A stretch of 64,000 bases of DNA from Prorocentrum cordatum (GCA_963575745.1 CAUYUJ010019904.1:69501-133500); one strand, 5' to 3'. Shown: positions 10,644 through 22,480, numbered from the stretch's first letter. Translations and numbers: made by a program. Notes: generated from the letters alone by a model not told the origin.

Positions 10644-12190
10644 ATGTTCCCAGAGGAGGGGTTGCAGACCGTCACCACAGGTGCGGATGGCTTCGGGGCT
10701 ACGCGGCGGATGACACTATGGAGTTCGCGTAGGTTCCCAACCGCGTCCGCCGCCTCCGCCTCCTTGGCCGTATCAGCGGGCCGCTGGGATCGTTTAGCAC
10801 GTACTGCTCTGGCCGCTGCTCTGGCGGCCTCGTCGAAATCTGCCTGGGGGAGGGCGTGGCCGTTCAAGTCCTGGTCCAGCACTCCTGCCATGTGCCGTTG
10901 AATTCTGGGTTTCTTATCAATCAGGGCGAGGGTCTCGTCGGTCAGCTCGGGGCGAGTTCTCTTCTTTGGCTGGACGATGTAGAAAGGAGCCGCAGCTTCT
11001 ACCAGCGCGTTCTCCACAGCGGTGAAGTAGTCCGAAAGCGTAGCATATCGCTGGTTGGTTCCACATTCATCCTGCCACAAACCAGTGATCTGTCGTTGGT
11101 CGGGTAGGGCGGACAAATGCGCTCGCCTATCACGAAATCGTTGGGGAACTTCGGCATCTGGGTCTCTCAGGAGCTTCAGGTCTTGCATCAGGGCATTTCG
11201 GTCCCACCGCAATGGTTTCTCCTCAGGTGTTCGGCAGGCCCGTAGTCCAGAGAAGATTGGTGCGGCGACGGGTCGGTGATCTCGATAGCCTCCTACGCTG
11301 ACAGGAAGTTTCTTGAGCGGGGCCGCGCACTTGCGGTGGGACCCAGAGAGTTTGGAACATACATAGTCACTAGTAGTCCATCCTCGTCCACTGGTATGCT
11401 TCCATGCGCAGTTCTGTCGTGTCGCCTCGCCGAACGCGTTGAGGGCCACTAGGTTGAACGTCTGCAGGAGGTCCAGCAAGCTGGCGCCAGTGCCGTTGGT
11501 GGCCGCATGGAAGCGTCTCTGTCCAGCAAAGCCAACGTGTGGTAACTGCGGGAACACGGCGGCGTTAGCATCCATAGTGGCCACCAGGGCCGCACGACGT
11601 GGGATCTGCTGCAGCGCAGCTCTGCATTGGCTCCAATACTTGTCCTGGAAGTCGCGGTGAGCTTCAATTCTTTCGTGATGGTCCACCCCCAGTCTCGCAT
11701 GGCTCACCTCATTCAGGGGGGCATATCCGTTTTGCATGTAGATGTCGCGTTCCTTGGGGCCTCTCCGTGCGAGACGGATGCCGTGCAACCTTCCATCCAT
11801 CCAATTGTGGGGTACCCGCAGCTCGGACAACTGGAAATGGCGGAGGCTGAAGGCGATCAGGCATCCGTCGCGGCAGGTGCGGGTCGTGCGGGGCGTGGGG
11901 GTAACCCTATATCCTTCCGTAATCCAAGGTCGGCCGAACTCCAGTAATGTACTCTGTAGGCACACCACCGAAACTTTAGCTTTGGTAGCTTGTCGAAGTA
12001 TATCTCCGGATGGGCGGCTCGCGAGCTGGGTGGGGGGGGACATCGGTGGGATCTGTCGGGCTGGGAATTTCGACACAGCACGCCCTGAACGTGCGCAGAA
12101 TCCTTTGAGCCACCGAGGCTTCTCAAGTACTTCCGCCGGCCTCCGCCGACCTTCCGCAGCCTTCCGCCGAGGAAGAGATGACCCCTTCAT
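10568..12190 (-). pseudogene. LINE AP-endonuclease domain, degenerate
   Basis: The 540-codon frame starts with an ATG at 12190, but the domain proper begins near 12.0 kb at KAKVSVVCLQSTLLEFG. That segment matches the first endonuclease motif, normally LQET, with the catalytic Glu replaced by Ser. Further motifs are TMDANAAVF (the Asp-x-Asn motif), WTTSDYVCSKL and YRDHRPVAAP (the SDH-like motif near the end). These enzymes nick target DNA for target-primed reverse transcription. The frame runs out at 10568, after the protein-like reading has moved to another frame near 10.64 kb. Loss of the Glu suggests an inactive copy. Confidence 0.72.
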
Positions 12191-12224
12191 CCCTCAAAGG
12201 CGAGGTCATGTCTGGAGCGCCCCT

Positions 12225-12686
12225 CATGTGCGACAGGAGGGGGAAAAAGAGAGAAGGGCACATCGTCCCCACTGCCGCGCTCCGGGTCGGCTCGGAGCGC
12301 GGTCCAACCTCCAAGTGGGGAGCAGAGAGCGCAAAGCAAACAGAAGCGTGGCGCCTGATTCCAGCCAGATGCTCCCGATCGGCCTTTCTGGGGCAACGCT
12401 CGGAGGCGCAGGCAAAGGGCCTCCGTGACATGCGCCTGGATCGCCTGTACGTACACATGCGCGACAGAAAGGGGGATCAATATTGAAGTGGCGCATCGTC
12501 CCCAAGATGCCCTACAGATGCCCTCAGCAGGCGCGCTCAGCAGGTCGGCTCAGGGAGACGTCCACCCTCCAAAATGGGGACACACACGCGCACCAACCAC
12601 AGAACACGTGGGGACTGCTTCTCGCCAGATCCGACCGATCGGCCCTTCTGGGGCACAACTCGAATGCGCAACTTTGAGCAGGGACC
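12225..12686. repeat. Diverged tandem duplication, 231-bp period
   Basis: CATGTGCGACAGGAGGGGGA at 12225 is followed 231 bp later by CATGCGCGACAGAAAGGGGG. Both copies then carry CACATCGTCCCCA or GCGCATCGTCCCCA, a CCTCCAAG or CCTCCAAA block, and GATCGGCCTTTCTGGGGCA or GATCGGCCCTTCTGGGGCA. It flanks the 5' side of the LINE. Confidence 0.75.
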
Positions 12687-13047
12687 GACCCGTCCAGCAT
12701 TCCTCTAGGCATACCCTGGCAGGTTCTTATAACAAAAGAATGCTTCATACCGAAACCAACGTTCTTATAGCATAAAGACGTTCTCAGCCAGAACTGCCCT
12801 ACGAACATGTCGTACAAACCACAGTAGGATCTTAGACCACTTTTCGGCAGGGCTACTGTCAAGCCAAGACGCCTCGCCACTGCTTGAGCAACAGCAGGGC
12901 TCCCGTTTAAACATGTTTTGTTCTAGGGGGGGCGCTACCAAGCCTTCAGAAGACGTCGACCAAAAAGAGAAGTGGTTGGCACGGCATGGTAGCGCATGCA
13001 AGGTTCCAGCACACGGGATGGAGGGGGGCAACCTGAAACGCCACAAC

Positions 13048-13245
13048 TCGGCGGCGAGCCCAGGGGGGAAGTGAGAAGGGGTGGGCCTTCTCATAACTCG
13101 TGAGCCCAATGGCCTTCTGGAAAGTGGCCTAAGCCTTTCCCGAAGAAACAAACATCTTTTCAGAAGGCGTGAGGGCTTCTGAAAAGTCCCGCCGCCTTCT
13201 GAGAAGGCCTTCTCCTCCCCACTTCCCACCCTCGCTCGCCGCCGA
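13048..13245. mobile_element. MITE-like element, copy 1, with about 46-bp terminal inverted repeats
   Basis: The left end, TCGGCGGCGAGC...GGCCTTCTCA (13048-13093), is mirrored by the right end, TGAGAAGGCC...GCTCGCCGCCGA (13200-13245). The interior holds further CTTCTGAAAAG and CTTTTCAGAAGG motifs that can pair with one another. Length is 198 bp and there is no coding capacity. I could not see a clear target-site duplication. Confidence 0.75.
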
Positions 13246-13647
13246 GAATTATACTTTGTCGCCACACCAGGGCCCGACCGGAAGGGGGACCACAAGCACG
13301 GAGACGACGCCCAGCAGCCAATTCTGTGCAAAACCGACAGTGGCCGCCGCTGGGCAGGCGACGCCGGCCCCAACTGGACAAAGAGTCCGCGGCAACACCG
13401 GCAGCGAGTCCTGTAAAAACACTGGCAGGATCTACTGGCGGCCCTCGTCCCCACTTCGGGTGTTGCTGGAGAAGTGCCCCTGGCCCAAGGCGCCCACAGG
13501 ATTCCCGAAGAGGCCCCCAAGACCTCAAGAGCACCACTCACGAGGCCCAGAAGGCCCTAGGGGCTGCAAAATTGATCGGAAAGCTGGGGGCACCTTGGGC
13601 CAGGGGCAGCTTTACCAACCCCCGACCGTTGATTCCGTCCCCATTTC

Positions 13648-13842
13648 TCGGCGGTGAGCCTGGGGGAAGTGAGATGAAGCGGACCTTCGCAGAAAGTTCG
13701 GAAGTCCCCGGCCTTCTCAGAAGTGCTTGAAACGTTCCCCGAAGACACAGGAAACCTTTCATAAGACCAGAAGCCTTCTGAGAAGCCCCGCCGCCTTCCG
13801 AGAAGGCCTTCTCCTTCTCACATACCCCTCGCTCGCCGTCGA
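13648..13842. mobile_element. MITE-like element, copy 2
   Basis: It begins TCGGCGGTGAGCCTGGGGGA and ends TCGCTCGCCGTCGA, with GAGAAGGCCTTCTCC before the right end. Length (195 bp), termini and internal order match the copy at 13048-13245, and both lie in the same orientation 600 bp apart. Confidence 0.72.
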
Positions 13843-14290
13843 ATGTCGGTCCCCCTGCGAACCGCATGTTGCGCCACTACTCAGACTGCGCTACCTTACC
13901 ACGGGAATCGCGATACCATGCCTCACTCGAGGGCCCAGAAAAGCCCCAAATCTAGAGAATCCCAGTGCCAACTGATGGAAGCAGACCGTCAAGAGATGCT
14001 CATTGTGCCCGCTGGTCCACTCTCGACTCTCATACGCCACGAATATGTATTTGTGTATATATATATATACACATACATACACACAGACGCCCTCCGACGA
14101 ATTTTGCACACCACTATCCTCCCCTGAGGCCCAGGAACAATCCATTGGAGGGTGTCTGTGAACATTTGTGGCGGATCCACTGCGTACTGCGTGTATTCGC
14201 ATGGGCATTCACGTAGCGACCAACCCCGTGCACGCGCCTGTGAAACATCCGCTGCGATGGAGACAGAGAGCGTACACACTGCGCCAGCTC

Positions 14291-14402
14291 CTGTAGGCTT
14301 TCTTGATCTCGGCATCGTTTGCGTTCTTATCGACCTCCAGAATCTTGTAGAACTTGGTGGTGTCAGCAGGTTTGCCGCCACCGCGACCGCCGCCCTTGCC
14401 AC
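14291..14402 (-). CDS. DnaJ J-domain co-chaperone, exon with Gly-rich linker and helices I-II
   Basis: This exon of 112 nt encodes KGGGRGGGKPADTTKFYKI followed by LEVDKNANDAEIKKAYR, the start of a J domain. The acceptor is TTTCCGCCAG|GT. The donor is CTACAG|GAGCTG, a GA donor; dinoflagellate introns are known to tolerate GA and GC. With the exon at 3637-3712 it makes one uninterrupted J domain across a 10,578-bp intron. The start codon and any upstream Gly-rich exon were not found. The alternative, that the two exons come from separate DnaJ copies, is unlikely given the phase match and the seamless domain. Confidence 0.85.
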
Positions 14403-14914
14403 CTGGCGGAAACAGCCAGCTTACATACCCTCGATCGGCAAATGCTAAGCACTGCGAGATATACTGACTAACGTACGCGTCCGGGGGCTGCAGGCAAACA
14501 GCCAGACTTGGCAGGTACGTCGCCATCGCTCTGCCTATCCAAACGTCTTTTTCAATATCATTGGCCTTATCTATGGCAAACCCCTGCGGGTTGAAAAATT
14601 GGGGTTCACTCAGCCTCCGAGGCTTATCCTAAACCGAATTCACATGGCCAAAACGCAGAAACAAGCATGCTTTGGGCCAGGTGCACGCGAAGCCACTCGG
14701 GAGCACCACGCGCCGTTTAGGAAATCCGAGGATGTACCATCGCCATTCTAGCAAGCTGGACACGTGCGCTCGGCGCAAACAGCCCTGTGCCTAAGTCTTA
14801 ACCATCTGCTCCATGTACTGGTCACGTGTCTTCCTTGATGCAGGGCCAATCGCGAACAACAGAAAAAGGAGGCGGAGGAGTAGGACGAGAAGGAGGTGGA
14901 TACAGCGGAGGAGG

Positions 14915-14993
14915 AAACGATGGTGATGCTGATGATGATGGTGATGGTGCTGATGTTGATGCTGATGCTGATGCTGATGCTGATGATGATGAC

Positions 14994-15029
<36 letters not shown>

Positions 15030-15030
15030 C
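14915..15030. repeat. (GAT)n microsatellite
   Basis: A run of GATGCT, GATGGT and GATGAT units that becomes nearly pure GAT after 14990. Frames give poly-Asp, poly-Met, poly-His or poly-Ile and are not genes. Confidence 0.9.
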
Positions 15031-15371
15031 ATGATGATGACGCGGTAGTGGATGTGGTGTCTTCGCCTGGCAATATGCCAGATATTGCTGTCTTCTCTTG
15101 CGACCCTGGCCCAAATGGGTCAAACAGCGTGGTGGTCGTCTCGTGGCTGAGCGTTGCCTGAAGAGCCATCCTTGGCCCATTCGCATCTACACAAAAATGA
15201 GGGCTAAGGGGGAGCTCTGGTTGCCAGCCTGATGCAATGAGTGCCTGAGCTGCGGGCGAGCCCAAGGTCTAACAACGCGCGCTCTCCCAGCTGATCAGCA
15301 AAGGCACTATGGCCAAGATGCGCTCGCCCACAGCGGGTTCCAACCCAGCTATCCTGCAGGAAAGCACCGCT

Positions 15372-15421
15372 ACCCCCCCCCCCCCCCCCACACACACACA
15401 CAGACACACACACACACACAC
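15372..15421. repeat. Poly-C run followed by (CA)n
   Basis: About 18 C residues are followed by a (CA)n tract. It lies just 3' of the coding block at 15430-16914 on the minus strand. Confidence 0.9.
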
Positions 15422-15429
15422 GCGCATCT

Positions 15430-16914
15430 AGAGTTCAAGTCCAAGCGCACATTGAGCAGTGGACAGAGACACGAAAAGGCGAAGGTCGCCTTGACCAACT
15501 CCGTGTTCGTCGGTTCTTTCTGGGCATCGAGATCCGAAAACTCCCCTGAAGGTGGGCTGCTCACGTTGTTGCATGCCGCTCTCGATCTCCACAAGGATCG
15601 GCAGTTCGTAAACCCGAAAATCTCGGTGGCGACCTCTTTGGTCGAGGCCACCTCACGCTTGGCCTTCCCCTGCGCAGGCTGCTGGGCCCCTGCTGCCAGT
15701 GACGCCACTGCCGCCACAGCCACGGCATCGCCGCAATAGTTCTGATAAGTGTTCCGCTGCTTGTTCTCCGCGGCCTTGCCCTTGCCCGGCGGAGCAGGCA
15801 TCAGGGTCGCGACGCAGCAGCCGGACCTGCTGGAATTGACGTCAGATGAGCCGTCCAACAACAAGGGCAAATGCGGCGACGTGCCACCGTCACCCAATAA
15901 TAGCGTAGTCCGCTTTGACATGTGCAGTGCTGGGGCCTCCTCTGCAAACCTCCTAATAAAAAAGGGAAGCGATAGTCCATCGACCCCGTGTCGAGAACGC
16001 GCGTCAAGGCAACCGTCGGACCCTTCTTCTCTAAGGTCTTCTCGGCGCCGACCGTAAACCTAACGTTGTGCCTCTTGCCGTTGCCCTTCCCCATGTCGGC
16101 GTGGCACTTCAAGGCTCGGTTGTTGATGTCGCTTCGGACGTCATGCATGAGCTGGCCCTTGACGTGAATCTTGAGCTCGCCCTCGCTATCGGCTATGTTG
16201 AGCCACCAATTGCGAAAACCAATTGGCACTGGGGCATGGCTGGCTGTCTAATGCAGGGCGCGATGGCTGAAACACCCGCGCACTGTAGTCGGCCTGTTGA
16301 CGAGTGCCCTCAGCCATGCTGCCATCGGGTCCTGGATCTGGTTGGAAGCCTCCAGCTCAAGCTTGAAGGCTGCGTTGCAACTCGTGACCACCGAGCTGAT
16401 GTTCTGCTGGCGGTCTGCGGGGAAAACGCCAGCCCTCGCAGTCCCCTTGGGCACCCGTCGGCACGGGGGCCTTGTAGTGTTCCAGGATCTCCACTATTTT
16501 CTCTGAGCATGTCTTCTCCAACTCGCTTGGACAGCGCCTTCGCTTGCCCCGAATGTACAGGCCGTCGTCGGCCGCGCACAACTCCCACACATCGAAGCCT
16601 TTTGCGTCGGCGCCCACGAAGAAGTCAACGACGCCCGCCCCGCCGCTCAGCATGATCTCTTCAGAAGTCGCAGGGCCAACGTTCATCGCGCGCGAGTTTG
16701 CACTGTCACTCACCGCGAGCAGCTTCTCGATGATATCCTGGGGCATAAGTGGCAAATGCGCGCCATGCGTGGTCTCGCGCGCGCACTCGCCCTTCTCGTC
16801 GAACTTCTGCATGCCGACCAGCTCGAGGCAATGCGCGAGCGCTGCGATGCGCAGCTTGTAAGACGGACCAGCCACGTTGAAGATGTCGCGCCCGTAGGAG
16901 GCGCCGTAAAACAT
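15430..16914 (-). CDS. Unrecognised protein of about 490 residues, frame broken by single-base changes
   Basis: From an ATG at 16914 a 185-codon frame reads protein-like: SYKLRIAALAHCLELVGMQK, then MPQDIIEKLLAVSDSANSRA and CPSELEKTCSEKIVEILEHY. It continues in a second frame (NISSVVTSCNAAFKLELEAS) if one C of the C4 run near 16.41 kb is removed, meets an in-frame TAG at 16248, and goes on in the same frame with WLNIADSEGELKIHVKGQLM. A third frame follows if the T6 run near 15.96 kb had one more T, giving FIRRFAEEAPALHMSKRTTL, then a Gly- and Lys-rich region. The two homopolymer-linked shifts suggest consensus error; the TAG suggests decay or a short intron. I recognise no domain. Confidence 0.55.
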
Positions 16915-19900
16915 GGGCTCTTTTCAAGAAGGGCTGAGTCCAGACGGAGCCAATCCACGCTGGCACCCCGCGCATGGACTTAGCCACCTCTCAAGAGATA
17001 AGGTCCAGACGGGGTTCGCCCAGACGGGAACCGACCGCGCCGCGCGGACTCGCGCGCGTGGACTTGGCCCCCGCCGATCCATCCCGTCGCTGACAACACT
17101 CTGTACAACGCGCGACAGTCGCCCCCGCACTTCGGCGGCACCTCGTAGACCTGACTGGCCGCCATGCGACTGATCGCGGGGCGAACCTTCTTGGCATTGC
17201 TGAGAAAAGCCACCGCTGCTCGCCGCTCTATTCAACGGCGCCGGCGTCGAGGCGCGCGCCGGCGCCCGCCCCCGCGCGCGCCGAGGCAACGACAGGAACC
17301 CACTCGGGCCTAGACACATCGATGAATAACGCGATGGCTGAAGCTGCTTCCACATCGGCCCGCGCGCTGCCCTGGACCCCATCGCTCAAGTCTCCCGCCA
17401 GCAGCTGGCAGGCGCCCTGCGACGCGCGCGCCCCCGCGCGCCAGCGGGCAGCACTCCGCCAGATACGCAACGAGGCCGAGAAGGCGGACTTGGACTGCAA
17501 GCCCCCGTGCCCGCGCGCCGATGCATCGACGCGGTCGCGAACCCACTGCGCTCCGGAGCGGTCGACGCGAACGCGCCCCAATTCGCGCCTTCCGTCGGGC
17601 TCGCGACCGCCGCCGCGCAGCCCCGCGCGCGCGACGGAGCGGAGAAATTCGCGGGCGCCAGCAGCGAGAACAAGAGGGGGAGGGGGAGGCAAGCAGCAGG
17701 GGGGGACCCGGGACCGACGATAAGCGAGGCGGCAACAACGCAGACCAAACGGGGAGCAACACGTAGAGGAGCAAGAGAGCAGCAAATCAGAAGGGACGAC
17801 CGGAAGGACGACAACGGGAACCATCGCCAAACAAGGCAGCGGCAGCCGAAGGGCGGGATGCAAATAAACGCGCTAGACTGCGCGCACAGCCCCCGAGCGT
17901 CGAGCGCCCCCGAGACCCCAAAGAACGGGCGTCTGCAGCTGTCTGCCAACGATTCAATCTTGAATATTCATTCGTGAAGAGATACGAATGAAAATTGCAA
18001 GACTGCGCACGCCGGACACTGCCTGGGCACATCCGGGCTGGACTGCCGACGCGGCGCCGCGCTAGCGGCGGAACCAAGCAAATGGCGCAAGCCGGCGGGC
18101 GCGAGCTTTGCGCGGCGGGCCATGCCAGGGGGGCGAGTGCGGTGGGGCGATGCCATGGGCGAGGCGGCGCGGTCGGATTACTGGCCTCTCTAGCCCAGGG
18201 ACTTTGCCCAGGGATGAGGGGGGCGAAAGGGGGGAGGATGAGGGGGGGGGGAGGAAACGCTCCAGAAACGCGATCAGTTCCAGCAGTGCGCGAGGTCATT
18301 GATGCGCACAGCACGGCCATGCCCGCGGACCGCCTCGCGGCACGCCTGGCCGAGGGCCCCCGTCACCGCCGGGCCCCTGGGGCCTGGGGGCAGGGCCGCG
18401 GCTGCGCAAGCAATGCGTGCGACGTGGCGCCGTCGCGCGGACGGCAGCGCAGACCGCCCTCGCCGGGTCCCCGCCCGCGGAGGTCCAAACCGAGGATGGC
18501 GGACAATCGCGCGGCCGGCTCGGCGGCGCGCGGCAAGCCCAGCCGTTCGCCGACCACCCCGCGCAAACAATGGCAGAAGAAGATGCGTGGGCACGTCGCG
18601 CAACAGCGAGCACGCTACGCACGTGGCGCCATGCGAGCCCTCGCCCCGTTTCCCCGCGCGCCCACCAAGCCCGCGTTGGCCCTGGAAGAGCAGGCCCCAA
18701 AGCTTGACGGCTACCCTCTCTGATGTGGGCCCATTTTTGCACGCGCGGCCCAACCCGAGTTGTCCCGTCGGCGGCCCAACAGCCCCGCGGCCCATCAATC
18801 CCATGCAACAGGCCCACTACTCGCCCGAATCCACCTGGAGACGAAGCGAGAGCCCGGCGATTGGCGGCGCCCGACCAATGCGCGAATTCACGCGCATGAC
18901 CAGTCGCAATCAGACAAATACGGCCGTTTGCCAACGGCTTCTCCGCGCCATCGCAAGCCCTGCGTTCAGCGACTGCCACGCCAACGAGCGAAGCCGCCCC
19001 CTTTTGCGCCAAGCTAACGCGGCGCGGCCCTCCTCGACGATAGGCCTGCTCATTATAGAGAAAGGTCTGGACTTTTCTGGGCGCGCGACGTCTGCTGCCA
19101 TCGCGCGCGCATCTGCGTCTGGTTCAGGACAGAAGACCTCGCGCCCATCCGCGTCGCGCGCCCGTTCGAGCTCAGGCCCTGCACCTCCGCCAACCACCCC
19201 GCAGCCGTCGACGTCGCCGTCGCCGAGAAGCTCGCCCACCCCCGCCTGCGCCAGGACCAAGCCCAACTCGATTTCAAATTCAAGGTCAACGTCCAGAGCG
19301 CCACCGCCGTGAACTGGCTCGCCACCTTAAGGCGGTGAAATCTGGACATGCCCATCCACCGCCCCCTGGACAGGCCCTTCCTGAACCCAGCAGCGGCGCG
19401 CGCGCCGCGCCCCCCTGGCTGCTGGGGCCAGGGGCGCGCGTGAACAGCTCCCAGGTCCAGGGAGAGCCTGGCCAGGGAGCTGAACATGCGTAGGTTTCGC
19501 CGCCGACGCCTCCCGCCGCCCCAACTCGTCTGGACGCGAAGTCTTTGTTTGGTCGCGGCGACCTCAGGGCGCGCCAGGCCACCTGCCCGCCGCGCCTGTT
19601 GCAAGACGCCTCACCAGTGCAGGTCCAGGCAGGGCTCGCTCGATGCCGTGGCGCTGGCTGTTGCCTCGGCCGCCGGCCCCGACCTGTTTTCGTTCTTGCG
19701 AAGGCGGCGTCGTCGATTTTGATGTTTTCCCGCGCGCCCACCGCGCAACTGCACAGAACGCGCGCAACCTGCGGCCGCGTCGCGGGCGCAACGGCGCAGG
19801 CGGGATTGGGCATTTTCTGTTTCAGTTCACATCGCGCGGCGGACGCGCGCCCGCAATGTTTCCGCGCGGGAGAAGACAATTCCGCATTTCACGCTCCGGC

Positions 19901-22150
19901 GCGACGATCGCCCGCGCTGCCTGGGGCCCGACGCCCGCGAAATCGAACGCGCAGCGCGCGCGGCAACGACGGTAAATTTGAGTGGAAGCGCGCTTTCCGA
20001 TGTCAGCAACTTGCCATTGAAAAATCGCCCCGCATCTCCTCTGGCTGCAAACAAATTCTGATCGAAGGGTGGGCCCAAATATAAAACGTCGCCGCGCTTT
20101 TTTCGCTCCTGCCACGCTGCTCGACTGCGCTCCGGCACAGCTGTGAGAACTCGCGTCGAGCCGATTTGATCAGAAACGGAACAATCACAATCGCCACGAA
20201 CTCAGTCGACAAAGTCGCAGCCGCAGCGTTCAATCTTGGGGGTCCCCCGTCGTCAACTCCCGGCGATCTAGCTCGCCGTTCGCCCTGCCCCCCCAAGATG
20301 CCCCAGTGCGCGGCTCGACGACCATTCATTCTGAATGCGTCGCTGCCGACTGCGGCCGCGTCTCCGACGCACCCCTCTACGCCTTCCCGCGGGCCCCCGG
20401 GCAAACTCTCAGGCATCCGCCTTGCCCTTAGTCGAAACGTCTACAATGCGGGCGGAACTCAGCACCTGCTTCGCTCTATGTATGCATAAAAAAACTATCC
20501 GTCAGGGGCGCCAGGTGATCTCGTCGCATGCGCAGGCGTGGCCAACGGACTGGCGCGCGGTTTCACGCGCGCGAGCGGGCCCTCCAAGCAATAGCACACT
20601 GCCGACGCATCTTTCGCAACTAAATGAAAACAACGGAAACGACGTGCCATGAGCGACGCGCGAATGCGTGGCCGCAGCTCCGTTGCCTGGCGAGCCCGCC
20701 GAAAATAATCAGGATTCTCGGCGCCCCCCATCGCCGACTATAGTGCGCGGCCTCATCGTTCGGGGCGTCGAAGATGCAGCCGCTGCGCGGGCGGCCCAGG
20801 ATGGGCAGCCCATGCTCTCAAATTCGCGCAATGCACAAAAGTGTCTTTCGCATGCGATTTGCCCGTCGACTGCCTGAAGGCCACCTGCCATCTCTAGTGA
20901 AACTGCCGACTCGGACATTTAATCGCATCCGCGTTCAGACGCTGCGCGCGTCAAAAACACAGACAAACTGCATGACGTGTGAACTGCGTTTCGTTGCACT
21001 GCTTCGCGGCTTGTAGTGTCGGATGATACTGTGCGCGCCCAGCCTGTGATCGATGGTCTGAACGGGTTCCCTGTCACTCTCATATCCTGCCAATCGCCCC
21101 GATGCAATGATGGCGCAAGTCGTGGCAACCGATGCGTGACCGATATCCCGACGCAAAGCACGCGTGTAACCAGAGAATTGAGAGAGTGGGCTCTGGAAAG
21201 CTTCAACGTACTGCACTTCCCTAATAATCAAAAACATCGTATCGCGAAGTGCCATGTTCTTGCAGTGGTCGTCAAACTGTACGTCCAACTCTGCTAGCCT
21301 GTATATTCTGATTCGGCGTTTCGACATTCGGCGGAAGGGGAGGGGAGGGGGGGGTCTGGCTCTGGCTTACTGCGAATGTTTGCAACAGTGCGTCCTATCG
21401 GGGAGACCCCACCTGCTTGACACAGGAGCCAAAAACAATGAAAAGCGACTCTAGGAGGGGGGAGGGGGGTGCGTGGGCCCGCGCCGATCGGCAAAACAAT
21501 GAATAAGAAGACGCTCTGCTAATTGTTGATTGGGCGCCCGTGTCCGATTACTTTTCCGAACAACCATTTCGAACTTGCCGCCTTCGCCCAAGCCGGCGTG
21601 CGAATGCGCCTCTGCGTCGAAAACTGTTGCAGCACGTGGCCCAACAAATCTATGTTGGGCAGGTTGTTTCGTTCAATTCACGTCAGTCACTTTTCGCGCA
21701 CAGATAAAACGTACGCTTGATGCCGCCAGTCCGAAACATATCACGCTACACGGAATAAATTACCGAAGTTAATAATCCCCCATCCAAGAGACAAGCTCTC
21801 GGCGATGCACGTGCGAATGCAATTTCGACCTGCGAACCGCGCGCCGCAAGAACGATGCAACAACCGACCAGTGCCTCGAGTTAAGCTTGGGCCCAGACGG
21901 CCGCTGCTGTCTCTGTTGCTCCTCCCCACCTTGGCTGTGGAGACAAGGGTCTAGAGAGGTTGGCGCTGGCACCTCAGACCGAATTGTGAAACTCATGCGC
22001 TTGGTTGTAGCGGGCATAGCCAAACCAAGTCGCAAGGCTAAGCTACATTGCTATTTAAGGCTAAGATGAACTAAAGCTAGGCTGAACATGACTCCGAATC
22101 TGACCTAAACAACAAACGCATGGTTAAAACATCATACAGTCGAAACGTGC
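16915..22150. other. GC-rich stretch without a convincing gene
   Basis: Between 17.0 and 20.1 kb the DNA is extremely GC-rich and nearly stop-free in several frames at once, so long frames (for example 18299-19312 on plus or 18296-19012 on minus) are expected by chance; their products are Arg-, Ala- and Pro-rich without domain signatures. A dispersed repeat shared with 1960-2050 lies near 19370-19490. From 20.1 to 22.15 kb composition is more even and I see no supported gene. Confidence 0.5.
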
Positions 22151-22189
22151 AGGTTGAAAGTGGCGTCCGATGTGCCTCCCAACGACGAG

Positions 22190-22480
22190 ACCCTGCATAG
22201 CAGAAGCGACGTTCGTCATGCTCTCGTCTGGAGGAAGTGCGAACGGCATAAGCATAACCTTTCGACGGCCCGCGCGGATTTCCTCGATCTGGGCTGGAGC
22301 CCCTCCCTGGCGCGCGGAGCGCGCCAAGGGAGGCGCTGGATGCGCCGCCAGAGGAGGGCCAGCGCACGCCCAAGAAATCCGCGAGGAACGTCGAAAGTTT
22401 ATACTGCTGCATCTTGTTCGTGTTCGATTGCCCCCCGCGTCTCGCAGCGATCCTGGGGCTACTGCACAGATGCCCTCCAG
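22190..22480. repeat. Imperfect inverted repeat (foldback), arms of 60 to about 140 bp
   Basis: TTTCGACGGCCCGCGCGGAT at about 22260 faces its imperfect complement ATCCGCGAGGAACGTCGAAA, which ends near 22400. The axis lies near 22330 beside GGCGCGCGGAGCGCGCC. Weaker matching continues outward on both sides to about 22190 and 22480. Because of the symmetry, the two strands encode similar peptides (FRRPARISS on plus, FRRSSRIS on minus). Confidence 0.65.

Larger units (their letters stand above)
8618..12190 (-). mobile_element. Degenerate non-LTR retrotransposon (LINE) in the DnaJ intron
   Basis: An AP-endonuclease-like block (10568-12190) is followed by a reverse-transcriptase block (10643 down to 8618) on the same strand, the usual order of an APE-type LINE ORF2. 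The reading frame is broken at about 10.64 kb (frame change), about 10.38 kb (frame change back) and 9452-9454 (in-frame TAA, after which the same frame continues to 8618). I saw no clear poly-A tail or target-site duplication, so the outer limits are those of the coding part only. The element has the same orientation as the DnaJ gene and lies wholly within its intron. Confidence 0.8.

Noticed and set aside
18299-19312. 337-codon plus frame and several long minus frames at 17-20 kb
   Set aside because: Extreme GC content makes long open frames likely; products are Arg/Ala/Pro-rich without motifs or splice support.
20935-21327. 130-codon minus frame with ordinary composition (FDDHCKNMALRDTMFLI)
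   Set aside because: Looks mildly protein-like and is on the expected strand, but there is no recognisable motif, neighbour or splice support. Too weak to list as a gene.
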